A DNA stretch of 35,197 nt, from NCBI GenBank assembly GCA_002339015.1, contig DDJC01000096.1, forward strand, positions 1-35,197, read 5' to 3'. The notes beneath the pieces are model-generated. The model ran no database searches. It was not told the DNA's origin and saw only the letters and a program-made list of their open reading frames with translations. The stretch's first letter is position 1; each line of letters begins with the position of its first letter. The translations under genes were made by a program, and so were the position numbers. Below are positions 8,885-17,014 of this stretch, piece after piece. Origin of the DNA: Burkholderiales bacterium UBA1834 (GTDB taxonomy: Bacteria; Pseudomonadota; Gammaproteobacteria; Burkholderiales; Burkholderiaceae_C).

Positions 8885-9172
8885 TCAATGCGGTTTGCGC
8901 GGTTTGTTGAACGACTTGGGTGTGTAGACGTTGCCCTTGCGTTCCACGCCATCACGGGCACGGCGGATGGCCTCTTCGGCAGCCTTCTCGGCGGATCGAC
9001 GGTGCTTGCGCCAGTGCACCAGGCGCTGCACACGGCGGCGCAGGCCGTGCCACAGGCCGAAGGCGGTGCGGTCCAGCGTCCGCCGGCGGCGCGCGCCCAC
9101 CAACAGCCGGATCAGCAGCACCAGGCAGGCAACGGCCACCATCACGGCCAGGATCTTGTCGAACGAGAACAT
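8885..9172 (-). CDS. Small single-pass membrane protein, unknown function
   Basis: A 95-residue product from the ATG at 9172. It has one N-terminal helix (KILAVMVAVACLVLLIRLLVG) followed at once by a very basic segment (ARRRRTLDR) and a basic, alpha-helical cytosolic part, so the orientation is probably N-out/C-in. No known domain is recognised. The frame is open to 9286, but the upstream part lacks a plausible start and would lengthen the protein with non-membrane residues before the helix. It lies just upstream of the Fur boxes on the same strand and divergent from the monooxygenase gene. Confidence 0.65.
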   Translation of the reverse strand: MFSFDKILAVMVAVACLVLLIRLLVGARRRRTLDRTAFGLWHGLRRRVQRLVHWRKHRRSAEKAAEEAIRRARDGVERKGNVYTPKSFNKPRKPH

Positions 9173-9315
9173 GGTGTGATCGTAGCGCGCGGCGACCGAT
9201 TGTGCCGTGACAGAGGGCATGCCCGAGTGTGCGACATGTCTCGCCGGGTCGCCAGCGGGGGCATCGGTGGCCTGGTCAACCGGCAAGCCCGGCTTTGCCT
9301 ACAGTGTGCGCCATC

Positions 9316-10338
9316 ATGCCGTCCACTGCCGTACCGCTGTCCGTCCTCGACCTGTCGCCCATCGCCATGGGCAGCACCGCCTCGCAGGCGCTTCACAACA
9401 CCCTGGAGCTGGCTCGCCAGGCCGAACGCTGCGGATTCAACCGCTTCTGGCTGGCCGAGCACCACAACATGCCGGGCATCGCCAGCGCCGCCACCTCGGT
9501 GGTGATCGGCCATGTGGCGGGCGGCACCTCGCGGATCCGCGTGGGGGCGGGCGGCATCATGCTGCCCAACCATTCGCCGCTGACCATCGCTGAGCAGTTC
9601 GGCACGCTGGAGGCGCTTTATCCCGGCCGCATCGACCTGGGTCTGGGGCGGGCACCGGGCGCCGATCAACTCACCGCCCGCGCGATGCGGCGCGGTGATC
9701 CGGTGGCCGCGGCCGAGCGCTTCCCGGACGACGTGCAAGAACTGCAGCACTACTTCGAGCCCGACAGGCCGGGCCAGCGCCTGCGCGCCTACCCGGGCAA
9801 TGGCCTGCGCGTGCCGCTGTGGATCCTGGGCTCCAGCCTGTACGGCGCGCAACTGGCGGCCGTGCTCGGCCTGCCTTATGCCTTTGCCTCCCATTTCGCG
9901 CCCGAGCAACTGGATCCGGCCATCGCGCTGTACCGGCAGCGCTTCCAGCCTTCGGCCACACAGGCCAGCCCGCACCTGATGCTGACGGTGAACGTGGTGG
10001 TGGCCGACACCGATGAACAAGCGCGCCGTGCCTTCACCTCGGTGCAGCAGTCGTTCATGAACCTGCGGCGCGGCGTGCCCGGCCAGGTGCCGCCGCCGGT
10101 CGATTCGATGGACGGGCTCTGGACCGCGGAGGAGCAGGCCGGGGTGGGGCGCGCCTTGCGCCACGCCTTTGTCGGCTCACCCGCGACAGTGTTGCAGGGC
10201 TTGCGCCGCTTCCTGGACACCTACCGGCCCGATGAGTTGATGGTGACAGCGCACCTGCATGATCAGAAGGTGCGGCTGCGCTCGCTGGAGCTGCTCTCCG
10301 GGATGCAGTCAGCCTTGACGCTGGATCCGGCCTTGTGA
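9316..10338 (+). CDS. Luciferase-like monooxygenase (LLM flavin-dependent oxidoreductase)
   Basis: A 340-residue TIM-barrel protein of the bacterial luciferase-like family, YhbW/MsnO8 type. Motifs seen: LSVLDLSPI near the N-terminus, RFWLAEHHNMPGIAS, RIRVGAGGIMLPNHSPL, and YPGRIDLGLGRAPG, all conserved in this branch. Such enzymes use reduced flavin and oxygen; the substrate of this subgroup is not known. The start is the ATG at 9316, which places LSVLDLSPI at residue 8 as in relatives; the frame extends to 9229 but that part is not family-like. The gene is convergent with the hydrolase gene 16 bases downstream. Confidence 0.9.
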   Translation: MPSTAVPLSVLDLSPIAMGSTASQALHNTLELARQAERCGFNRFWLAEHHNMPGIASAATSVVIGHVAGGTSRIRVGAGGIMLPNHSPLTIAEQFGTLEALYPGRIDLGLGRAPGADQLTARAMRRGDPVAAAERFPDDVQELQHYFEPDRPGQRLRAYPGNGLRVPLWILGSSLYGAQLAAVLGLPYAFASHFAPEQLDPAIALYRQRFQPSATQASPHLMLTVNVVVADTDEQARRAFTSVQQSFMNLRRGVPGQVPPPVDSMDGLWTAEEQAGVGRALRHAFVGSPATVLQGLRRFLDTYRPDELMVTAHLHDQKVRLRSLELLSGMQSALTLDPAL

Positions 10339-10354
10339 GCCGGCACGTGGCCGC

Positions 10355-11365
10355 TTAACGGCGCCCCTGCAGCGTCTTGGCCAGACCGGGGTCCAGAGAG
10401 CGCAGGAAATCCTCCACCGCCTCGGTGTAGGCGCCGGGCTGGCCCAGGTCGTCGTTGATCTCGGCGTGGGTGCGGGTCTGCGGCAGCACGCTCACGCGCA
10501 TGCCCAGCGGTGTGGCCTTGGCCGCGAAAGCCTGCGCTTGCGGACAGGCATCGTCACGGCGGCTGGAGCACACGGCCAGCAGAGGGGGCTGCGCCTGCTT
10601 CAACTGGTGCAGCGGGGAGGTGGCTGCCCAGAAGTTCGGGTCCTTGCCAAAGGCGCGGTCGTACAGTCTGGCGTGACGGGCACCCATGATGGCGGGCACG
10701 TCGAAGGCGGCGCTGTCCAGCGACACGGTGCCCAGCCAGGGTTTGGCGCCCTGCTCGCGCGCCAGGGCCGGCTCGGCCGACAGCAGCGACACCAGATGGG
10801 CGCCGGCCGAATGCCCCATCAGCACAAACTTGCCGGCATCGCCACCCCAGGCGGAGGCCTGTTGCTGCGCGAAGGCCAACGCACGGGCCACGTCACGGGC
10901 CTGCTCCAGTGGATCGGCGCTGGGCAGCAGCCGGTAGTTCACCGAGATGAACAGCAAGCCTCTGGGCAGCCAGCGGGCCGCCTTGTGCCGCACCACGTGC
11001 GACGAGGCCTTGTCGCCCATGGCCCAGGCACCGCCGTGCACCATGAAGATCACGGGTGCGCCTTGGCCTTGGTTGGCGGTGTTGGGGGCATAGACGTTCA
11101 TCGTCTGCGCCGGGTCCTGGCCGTAGGCCACATCCGCGTGCGCGGGGCGTTGCGCGGCCGTGAGGGCGCCGGAGGAGGCGCCCTGGCGGGCTTCCCGGCG
11201 TTCGGCCATGCGCTCCCGAACAGGACCCGCCTGCGCGGTATGCCACCCCAGGGCGCAGAGGACCAAGATGGCCGCAGGGGCTCGCATCCGCATTTGCGTC
11301 TCGGACAGGCCTCGGCGAGCGGGAGACCCGGCAGCGGCTGTCGTCGTTTGGATCGCCTGGTTCAT
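10355..11365 (-). CDS. Exported alpha/beta hydrolase (HSL/carboxylesterase type)
   Basis: A 336-residue serine hydrolase. The HGGAW oxyanion motif (in VIFMVHGGAWAMGDK) and nucleophile elbow GHSAGAH are clear; the acid residue is likely in the CSSRRDDAC region and the His in THAEINDD. An N-terminal signal peptide is present (MRMRAPAAILVLCALGWHTAQA), so the product is probably periplasmic. The signal peptide starts at an internal ATG (11293), 24 residues into the open frame; that start may be the real one because the first 24 residues are polar. Substrate unknown. The gene stands alone, convergent with the monooxygenase. Confidence 0.86.
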   Translation of the reverse strand: MNQAIQTTTAAAGSPARRGLSETQMRMRAPAAILVLCALGWHTAQAGPVRERMAERREARQGASSGALTAAQRPAHADVAYGQDPAQTMNVYAPNTANQGQGAPVIFMVHGGAWAMGDKASSHVVRHKAARWLPRGLLFISVNYRLLPSADPLEQARDVARALAFAQQQASAWGGDAGKFVLMGHSAGAHLVSLLSAEPALAREQGAKPWLGTVSLDSAAFDVPAIMGARHARLYDRAFGKDPNFWAATSPLHQLKQAQPPLLAVCSSRRDDACPQAQAFAAKATPLGMRVSVLPQTRTHAEINDDLGQPGAYTEAVEDFLRSLDPGLAKTLQGRR

Positions 11366-11425
11366 ACGGATGGATTGTGGCGCAGAGTCAGCCCAGGTCG
11401 ATGGCGAGTCAGCGTTGCGGCCGCC

Positions 11426-12058
11426 TCATGTGGTGGCCACCGCCGATGCCGAGGAAGGGCGCTTGAATGCTTTTCGCGCCCGAGTCACTTTGGCTCGCAT
11501 GGTGCAGTCTTCCACGTGATCGTTGATCAGCCCCATGGCCTGCATGAACGCATAGACCGTTGTGGGCCCGACGAATTTCCAGCCCAGCTTCTTCAGCGCT
11601 TTGGACAGTGCCTCCGATGCCTCGGAGGTCGAGGCCGTTTGGGGCGTGGCCAGTTGCCCTGGGGCGGGTTCATAGCGCCAGAAAAAGGCAGCCAGCGAGC
11701 CTTCGCGATCAGCGAGCTCGACGGCGCGCTGGGCGTTGTTGATCACGGCTTCGATCTTTCCGCGATGCCTGACGATGCCTTCGTCGGCCAGCAGGCGGGC
11801 GACGTCGCGTTCGCCATACTTTGCCACCCGCCGGAAATCGAAGCCATGGAAAGCAGATCTGAAGTTCTCCCGCTTGGCGAGGATGGTTCGCCAGCTCAAA
11901 CCGGACTGAAACCCTTCAAGACAGATCTTCTCGAACAGCCGGTTGTCGTCGTCGACCGGAACGCCCCACTCCAGGTCGTGGTAGTCGATGAACTCTGGCG
12001 CCGCACTGCACCAGCGGCATCTCAGTTTCCCGTCGGGGCCCAACATCGTCATGCTCAT
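11426..12058 (-). CDS. tag: DNA-3-methyladenine glycosylase I
   Basis: Tag removes 3-methyladenine from alkylated DNA to start base-excision repair. The 210-residue product begins MSMTMLGPDGKLRCRWC, with family blocks YHDLEWGVP, FEKICLEGFQSGLSW and ILAKRENFRSAF, and ends with MGLINDHVEDC. The zinc ligands of the Tag fold are present (an early Cys, the His of YHD, and the late His and Cys of NDHVEDC). A strong GGAGG lies 7 bases before the ATG at 12058, which decides the start over upstream in-frame codons. It follows a TetR regulator gene by 28 bases and is probably co-transcribed with it, so alkylation or electrophile stress may induce it. Confidence 0.95.
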   Translation of the reverse strand: MSMTMLGPDGKLRCRWCSAAPEFIDYHDLEWGVPVDDDNRLFEKICLEGFQSGLSWRTILAKRENFRSAFHGFDFRRVAKYGERDVARLLADEGIVRHRGKIEAVINNAQRAVELADREGSLAAFFWRYEPAPGQLATPQTASTSEASEALSKALKKLGWKFVGPTTVYAFMQAMGLINDHVEDCTMRAKVTRARKAFKRPSSASAVATT

Positions 12059-12086
12059 CGTCAACCTCCAGTTTTTATTTCTTGGA

Positions 12087-12665
12087 TCAGGCGGCCTGCG
12101 CTTCAATCCGTGAATCGAGCCAATGGTGAATCTGGGCCACTTCACTTCGGATGAATTGCTCGTCCCGGAACACGCTGGCGAGGGTCGCGACTCCCTGGCT
12201 GCGGGACAGCAAGTGCATGGCCAACTCATCGGCATCCGCATCGAAGCCCAGGCTTGTGAACTGGCGGCACAACCACACTCGGAACAGCGTGAACACCTGG
12301 TTGGCCTCGACGCGGGCGGGATGATTCAAGCGGGCCAGCTCCGTGCACAGGCTTCCCACAGGGCAGCCGAACTTCTTGATCTGCGATCGCTGCATGATGA
12401 GCAGTTCAATGAAGCTGCGAATCCGTGCCAGCGCGCCTTCGTCCGCCGAGTCCCAGCCCTCAAGCATCTGCTGGGTCTTCAACAGCCTTAGTTGAATGAC
12501 GGCGCTGAGGATCTCGTCCTTCGTCTTGAAGTGATAGTAGAAATTGCCCCGGGAAATCTTCACTGCATTGGCGATGTCCGAGAACGAGGTGTGCTCGTAG
12601 CCTTGCTCATAGAAAAGCCTGTCCGCAGAACTGACGATCTGCTCTCTCGTTGTGATGTCACCCAT
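12087..12665 (-). CDS. TetR-family regulator with conserved cysteines
   Basis: A 192-residue TetR regulator. The N-terminal helix-turn-helix is typical (TREQIVSSADRLFYEQGYEHTSF, then DIANAVKISRGNFYYHFKTKDEIL). The ligand domain contains GCPVGSLCTEL, placing a Cys where NemR-like TetR proteins have a reactive Cys that senses electrophiles or oxidants; whether this one does is inference. The ATG at 12665 has a GGAG at about -7. The gene leads a two-gene operon with tag. Its promoter (12860-12888) contains a 16-bp imperfect palindrome that reappears upstream of the antiporter-egtBD operon and yciI, so it probably controls itself and those genes. Confidence 0.92.
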   Translation of the reverse strand: MGDITTREQIVSSADRLFYEQGYEHTSFSDIANAVKISRGNFYYHFKTKDEILSAVIQLRLLKTQQMLEGWDSADEGALARIRSFIELLIMQRSQIKKFGCPVGSLCTELARLNHPARVEANQVFTLFRVWLCRQFTSLGFDADADELAMHLLSRSQGVATLASVFRDEQFIRSEVAQIHHWLDSRIEAQAA

Positions 12666-12859
12666 TGCATCTCCGTTTCTTGACCAGGATCTTCTTCCAC
12701 GCCATATCACTGGTGCGCAGGATGCCTGGGAGGAGCCAAACGTCCGGATCACCGGTCAACGAAGGTGCCCTGGCCAGGCGTGCGCACACGCATCGGCTGA
12801 CATTGCGTTTGGCGTGGCGCCTCGCTTCGTGTCCGCATCGGTATGGCATTTGCCGCACC

Positions 12860-12888
12860 ATGATAGGACAATCGACCTAGTTGATCAA
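12860..12888 (-). promoter_or_regulatory. tetR-tag promoter
   Basis: On the minus strand, TTGATC (12888-12883) and TATCAT (12865-12860) are separated by exactly 17 bases and match sigma-70 boxes at 4/6 and 5/6. The start site would be near 12853, giving a leader of about 190 bases. A 16-bp palindrome lies between and over these boxes, and a separate 10-bp palindrome GTTGATCAAC (12880-12889) overlaps the -35 box. Confidence 0.6.
12864..12879. promoter_or_regulatory. Candidate TetR operator 1 (in the tetR promoter)
   Basis: TAGGAC-AATC-GACCTA: two 6-base arms of form TAGGNC/GNCCTA, 4 bases apart. It fills the spacer and overlaps the -10 box of the tetR promoter, the classic place for autorepression. 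The same palindrome occurs at 16782-16797. Confidence 0.6.
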
Positions 12889-12943
12889 CCCGTCTTGGTG
12901 CGCATTCAGGGGGGCGGTCGTGAGGCGGTTTTCCTGCCATGCG

Positions 12944-13948
12944 TCAATGAGCGCCCAAAACGGAGATGCTGTACCACTCGCGCGCATCCGTGATGTGATC
13001 GCACACGGTGAACCCTCCGGACGCGGCCAGTTCTTCCACGGTGTCGAAAGTGTACTTCTGGGACTGTTCGGTATAGATCGTCTCGCCTGCGCGGAAATGG
13101 AACGTCCGCGCCAGTTGCGTACTGCGCACCGTCTGCTCCACGGTGCTGACCAGGAAGCTGCGGGCGGCGCCATCGATGGGCGAGTAGCAGGCGTAATGCC
13201 GGAAAGCCGTCAGATCGAAATTCATGCCCAGCTCGCGGTTCAGCCGGCTGAGCAGATTGAGGTTGAACTGCGCAGTGACGCCCTCGACATCGTTGTAGGC
13301 AGCCAGCACGGCGCGAGGGTCCTTCTGAAGGTCCACGCCCAACAGCAGCAGGTCGCCGCGCTTGAGTCGGGACCTGATGCGTTTGAGCAGCCCGATGGCC
13401 TGGGCGATCGGCAGGTTGCCGATATTGCTGCCCAGGAACATCGCGACCTGCTTGCGCAACGCATAGACGGACGGCCACCTCTGGAAGTAGTCGCCTCGCA
13501 GCGCGTGCACTGCCACTTGCGGCAGTTCATGCTTGAAGCGTGTGCTCAACTCGGCGAGCGCGTGGGCGGATACATCAATGGCGTGGAAGGCCAGAGGAAC
13601 TCCGGCGTCATGAAGTGCCGTGCACAGGGATACCGTCTTGGTACCGTCGCCACATCCGAGTTCGATCAGATCGACTTCCCCCGAGGAGGGCGCGATCCAT
13701 CTAACCAGGTCTTGCGCGCGCCGCACGAGGATCTCGTGTTCCACGCGCGAGGGATAGTAGGACGGCATGATCATGATCTTCTGAAAGAGACGCGAGCCTT
13801 CATCGTCATAGAACCAGCGCGAGGGCAGGAACTTCTGCGTTGCGGACAGGCCCGAGACAACGTCCTTGACCATGTCGGCGTCGACAGGGGTGGGCGATGT
13901 GGCTTCGGCGGGCGCAAGAGCGGTGGTGATGTCCAAGAATTCCATCAT
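12944..13948 (-). CDS. egtD: L-histidine N-alpha-methyltransferase (EgtD-like)
   Basis: EgtD trimethylates histidine to hercynine with SAM, the first step of ergothioneine synthesis. The 334-residue product is a Methyltransf_33-type enzyme: LPSRWFYDDEGSRLFQKI near the N-terminus, YPSRVEHEIL, the SAM motif DLIELGCGDGTKT, then MFLGSNIGNL and YNDVEGVTAQFNLNLLSRLN. Length and motif order are as expected. It follows egtB by 15 bases on the same strand, so the two are an operon that makes hercynine and then attaches sulfur. The first of two adjacent ATG codons at 13948 is used. No egtA, egtC or egtE is seen in the window. Confidence 0.94.
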   Translation of the reverse strand: MMEFLDITTALAPAEATSPTPVDADMVKDVVSGLSATQKFLPSRWFYDDEGSRLFQKIMIMPSYYPSRVEHEILVRRAQDLVRWIAPSSGEVDLIELGCGDGTKTVSLCTALHDAGVPLAFHAIDVSAHALAELSTRFKHELPQVAVHALRGDYFQRWPSVYALRKQVAMFLGSNIGNLPIAQAIGLLKRIRSRLKRGDLLLLGVDLQKDPRAVLAAYNDVEGVTAQFNLNLLSRLNRELGMNFDLTAFRHYACYSPIDGAARSFLVSTVEQTVRSTQLARTFHFRAGETIYTEQSQKYTFDTVEELAASGGFTVCDHITDAREWYSISVLGAH

Positions 13949-13963
13949 TCAATCCTGTGGGTT

Positions 13964-15214
13964 TTATAGATCTCGGGCCGGGCGGATGCCGGTGTACTGC
14001 CAGCGAAGTGGCGGGTGGAAAAAATTCCGATACGTCTTTCGCGCATGGCCTGCAGGGGTCGCGAACGAACTGCCGCGCAGGACGGTCTGGTTCAGCATGA
14101 ATTTGCCGTTGTATTCGAGCGCAGCCCCCTGGTATCCCCGGTAGCCGGGGTAGGGCAGATAGGCGCTGCTCGTCCATTCCCAGCGCCTGCCCCACAAGAA
14201 GCCGGTGCACAACGCCTCCCACTCGAATTCCGTGGGAAGACGCCAGCCGGCCCATTTGCAAAAAGCAAGGGCCTCGAACAGGCTGATGTGGGACACCGGC
14301 GCGCCAGGCGCCAGAGGGAGTTCTCCCTGCAATGTGTAATGAAGCCAGGTGCCCGCTTCGCAACGCCAGTAGAGCGGAGCGCTCACCTTGTTGGCTTGAA
14401 CCCAGTCCCAGCCCTCCGCGTGCCAGAGATCGAAGCGCCGGTAGCCGCCGTCGTGCATGAAGGCCAGGTATTCCTTGTTCTTCACCAGCGATGCACGCAA
14501 CTGGAAGCCGGCAACATAGGCGGTGTGCCGAGGGCCTTCGTTGTCGTAGGCGAACCCGGCCCCGCCGTGGCCGATCTGGAGCAGCCCCCCTGAGAACTCG
14601 ATCCACTCCGCGCCATGGGCATGAGGTTCGCAGGCATGTTCGGCGGCGACGTCGAGCGTGGCTTCCCGACCGACCATCGACACGCGTCTCGAATCATCCT
14701 GGAGCACCGAAAAAGTGCCCTCGTTGCCCCAGTACGGAGGACGCAGCGGATTGGAGCCCAGTATGTACTTGATGTCCGTCAGCAAAAGTTCCTGATGCTG
14801 CTGCTCATGCTGAATGCCGAGGGTGATCAAGTCAAGAACGCCTTGCTCGGGAGCCTGCTTCAGGAGCCGCTTGATCGACGCATCGACATGAAGTCGATAG
14901 GAGATGACCTCGGCGATGGTGGGCCGGCTGAGTGCGCCTCTATGGGCCCGCAGCACCCTCTCTCCCTGGCTTTCGTAATAGCTGTTGAAGATGTAGCCGT
15001 AGGACGGGTGGTGCACGGCATATCCGGCCAGGTGCGGCCCCAGCACGAGGGTTTCGAAGAACCAGGTCGAATGGCCGAGATGCCACTTGGGCGGGCTCAC
15101 CTCGACAGTGGGCTGAGGGACGTAGTCTTCGGCGCACAAAGGCGCGCAGATCAGCTCCGAGCGCCGTCTGACCAGTTCGTACTGGTGGGCGATGGCTTGA
15201 TTCTGAGAATTCAT
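13964..15214 (-). CDS. egtB: Ergothioneine sulfoxide synthase (EgtB-like)
   Basis: A 416-residue non-haem iron enzyme with an N-terminal DinB-like domain and a C-terminal formylglycine-generating-enzyme-like domain. Iron ligands can be placed by comparison with known EgtB: His48 in WHLGHSTWF, and His136 and His140 in HEQQHQE. The C-terminal region has GWRLPTEFEWEA, RWEWTSSAYLPYPGYRG, EYNGKFMLNQTVLRG and the terminal YTGIRPA. EgtB joins hercynine to a thiol (gamma-glutamylcysteine or cysteine); which thiol is used here is not decided from sequence. It lies 61 bases after the antiporter gene and 15 before egtD. Confidence 0.93.
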   Translation of the reverse strand: MNSQNQAIAHQYELVRRRSELICAPLCAEDYVPQPTVEVSPPKWHLGHSTWFFETLVLGPHLAGYAVHHPSYGYIFNSYYESQGERVLRAHRGALSRPTIAEVISYRLHVDASIKRLLKQAPEQGVLDLITLGIQHEQQHQELLLTDIKYILGSNPLRPPYWGNEGTFSVLQDDSRRVSMVGREATLDVAAEHACEPHAHGAEWIEFSGGLLQIGHGGAGFAYDNEGPRHTAYVAGFQLRASLVKNKEYLAFMHDGGYRRFDLWHAEGWDWVQANKVSAPLYWRCEAGTWLHYTLQGELPLAPGAPVSHISLFEALAFCKWAGWRLPTEFEWEALCTGFLWGRRWEWTSSAYLPYPGYRGYQGAALEYNGKFMLNQTVLRGSSFATPAGHARKTYRNFFHPPLRWQYTGIRPARDL

Positions 15215-15275
15215 GTCGTTGAAACGGCGGATGTCCGATGTGGCAGCTTGCTGGCTCGCGGCTTCGAAGGGCGGC

Positions 15276-16652
15276 TCAGCCCTTCGCGATGGCGGCCCCT
15301 TCGTCTCCGAAACCCGGTGGCAGCAGCGCGTCGCCTTCCTTGGTGCCGACGTCCGTGCTGGCGGGCGCAGTCGGCGCCTGGCGGCGCCAGGCGGCTCGTT
15401 GCGCGGCTTCTCTCGAATCTGAGAAGTAGATCCGGTAGATGGGCTTGGCCAGTGCGGTGGTCATGATGGCGATCATCACCATGATGGAGAACATCTCGGT
15501 GTGGATGATGCCGAGCGCCAGGCCGATGTTGATGTAGACCAGGATCATCAGGCCGCGGGCGTTCATGAGGCCCGCCATGGCCACGGTCTCACCCCATGAC
15601 CAGCGATACGCGCGCAGCACGGTCACCGCCGAAAGCGCCTTGGAGACAACGGCCACGCCCAGCAGCACGCCAAAGACCCATAGTGTCTGGCTGTTGAAGG
15701 ATCCGAACACATCGGTGTTCAGGCCGGAGTACGCGAAGAACACGGGCAGAAAGAGGCATTTCACCGTCTGCAGAAGCCTGTCCTGCAAGAGCTTCGAAAA
15801 GCCTGGCACCTTGGGGAGCGCTGCGCCGGCAATGAAGCCCCCGAAGACCGAGTAGATGCCGATGTAGTCCGAGATGAGGCTGCAGACAAACACGGTGATC
15901 AAGAGGCCGCCCAGCAGCTTGTCACTGATGGTGCCGCTTGCCACCGCCTTGTCGAAAGCGCGTCGGAATATCTTCGGCAGAAGCCAGAAGACGCCAGCTG
16001 CGAAGAAGATCGCCGGTATGACCGTCTGATAGAGGGCCACGACCATGGAACCGTGAACAGCCATCGCGCTGATGAGCGCCAGTCCGCACCAGGCCATGGC
16101 GTCGTCAATGGCGGCAGCCTCGATCGCGGTAGCGCCGAACATGGTCTTCATCATGTTCCGCTCCTGCAGGAAACGGGCGAGCATCGGGAAGGCCGTCACG
16201 GACAGCCCCACGCCCACGAACAGGACATACACGTCCATGCCGACGTTGCCAGGCTTGAACTGCTGAGCGATGGCGATGGTGGCCGCGCTGCCCATCGCCG
16301 TGGGCAGGACGATGCCAAGGATGCTGAGAATGATCGGCAGATAGCGTCGCCGTCCTTTCTGGCCGGAACTCTCGTGCTCCGCGCCGACCAGGAACATGTA
16401 CAGCCCCAAGCCGCTCATCGCGATGACATAGAGGGTCTTTTTGACCTCGGCGTTGAAGATGAACGCGCTGAACTCCGGCAGTGCATAACCCAGTGCGGAA
16501 GGCCCCAGCAGGACACCCGCGACCATTTCTCCCACGACAACAGGTTGCCCAAGCTTGGGGGCCATGTGACCGCAGATCTGTGCCGCGATGATGATGATGA
16601 TGATGATCGCAGCGGTGGCGAACATCAATAACTGCATGGAAGCGCTGTGCAT
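15276..16652 (-). CDS. CPA2-family cation/proton antiporter (Kef/NapA-like)
   Basis: A 458-residue protein with about 12-13 membrane helices of the Na+/H+ exchanger fold. An early segment GQPVVVGEMVAGVLLGPSALG is the family signature, and AAAIDDAMAW holds the paired Asp of electrogenic CPA2 members, whereas KefB/C have Gln-Asp. No TrkA-N nucleotide-binding domain follows, so it is not a full KefC. The ATG at 16652 has GGGGA at about -7 and begins just before the first helix; the frame extends to 16727 but adds a polar stretch. The first helix contains seven Ile in a row coded by an ATC repeat. The egtB gene follows by 61 bases, so the three may be one operon. Confidence 0.88.
   Translation of the reverse strand: MHSASMQLLMFATAAIIIIIIIAAQICGHMAPKLGQPVVVGEMVAGVLLGPSALGYALPEFSAFIFNAEVKKTLYVIAMSGLGLYMFLVGAEHESSGQKGRRRYLPIILSILGIVLPTAMGSAATIAIAQQFKPGNVGMDVYVLFVGVGLSVTAFPMLARFLQERNMMKTMFGATAIEAAAIDDAMAWCGLALISAMAVHGSMVVALYQTVIPAIFFAAGVFWLLPKIFRRAFDKAVASGTISDKLLGGLLITVFVCSLISDYIGIYSVFGGFIAGAALPKVPGFSKLLQDRLLQTVKCLFLPVFFAYSGLNTDVFGSFNSQTLWVFGVLLGVAVVSKALSAVTVLRAYRWSWGETVAMAGLMNARGLMILVYINIGLALGIIHTEMFSIMVMIAIMTTALAKPIYRIYFSDSREAAQRAAWRRQAPTAPASTDVGTKEGDALLPPGFGDEGAAIAKG
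16587..16607 (-). repeat. ATC trinucleotide repeat in the antiporter's first helix
   Basis: Seven consecutive ATC codons on the minus strand (GAT repeat on +) give seven Ile in the first transmembrane helix. Slippage would change helix length by whole residues and keep the reading frame. Confidence 0.8.
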
Positions 16653-16864
16653 GTTGATTCCCCAATGAATGGATGGAAGTGGGTCGGGATGCCTGATCCC
16701 ATGGATGCGTACAACCTGTCGTGGCACTCCTCCTCTGGTTCATGCCTGATCACGGTGAGCTGGCATGTCTCGCTCTTCTCGTAGGTCTTTTGTCCTATTA
16801 AGTTCCTTGTTGTGATGTGTAATTTCTTGTTTGCGTCCTATAAATTGTTTGTTCATGCCTGACG
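16653..16864. other. 5' region of the antiporter-egtB-egtD genes
   Basis: No gene seen. This part is clearly more AT-rich than the flanks. It contains candidate operator 2 (16782-16797) and a half-site CGTCCTAT (16834-16841). No convincing sigma-70 promoter for the antiporter could be picked on the minus strand; several AT-rich hexamers are possible. Confidence 0.5.
16782..16797. promoter_or_regulatory. Candidate TetR operator 2 (upstream of the antiporter)
   Basis: TAGGTC-TTTT-GTCCTA is the same imperfect palindrome, with the same arms and the same 4-base spacer, as in the tetR promoter at 12864-12879 (read on the other strand). It lies 130 bases before the antiporter start codon. Confidence 0.55.
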
Positions 16865-16893
16865 TTGCCGCCGAACTGTGGATGATTTATATT
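16865..16893 (+). promoter_or_regulatory. Predicted promoter of the YciI-like gene
   Basis: TTGCCG (16865-16870) and TATATT (16888-16893) are 17 bases apart; the -10 matches 5/6. The predicted start, about 16900, lies inside a degenerate copy of the TetR-operator palindrome. Confidence 0.55.
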
Positions 16894-16908
16894 TGCTCAT
16901 TTGTCCTA
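16893..16908. promoter_or_regulatory. Candidate TetR operator 3 (degenerate, at the yciI start site)
   Basis: TTGCTC-ATTT-GTCCTA has one intact arm and one that keeps 4 of 6 bases, with the same 4-base spacer as operators 1 and 2. It overlaps the end of the -10 box and the predicted transcription start. Confidence 0.4.
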
Positions 16909-17014
16909 TTTTCATTCCGGAGCGTGAGCTGAAGTGGGACGGATACTTGGTCGGTTGTTCGCCTTTTGGCTCAAGCAATCCCTTGAGCCGCAAATAATCA
17001 ATGGAAGGAAAGTG

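Noticed and set aside
12658..12861. 67-codon frame on the minus strand that could be a leader peptide for tetR
   Set aside because: Its ATG overlaps the -10 box of the tetR promoter, so it would lie upstream of the predicted start site and not be in the mRNA. The sequence is basic and family-less.
15276..16652. KefB/KefC glutathione-gated potassium efflux system
   Set aside because: It lacks the C-terminal TrkA-N nucleotide-binding domain and has Asp-Asp rather than Gln-Asp; only a more general CPA2 assignment is supported.
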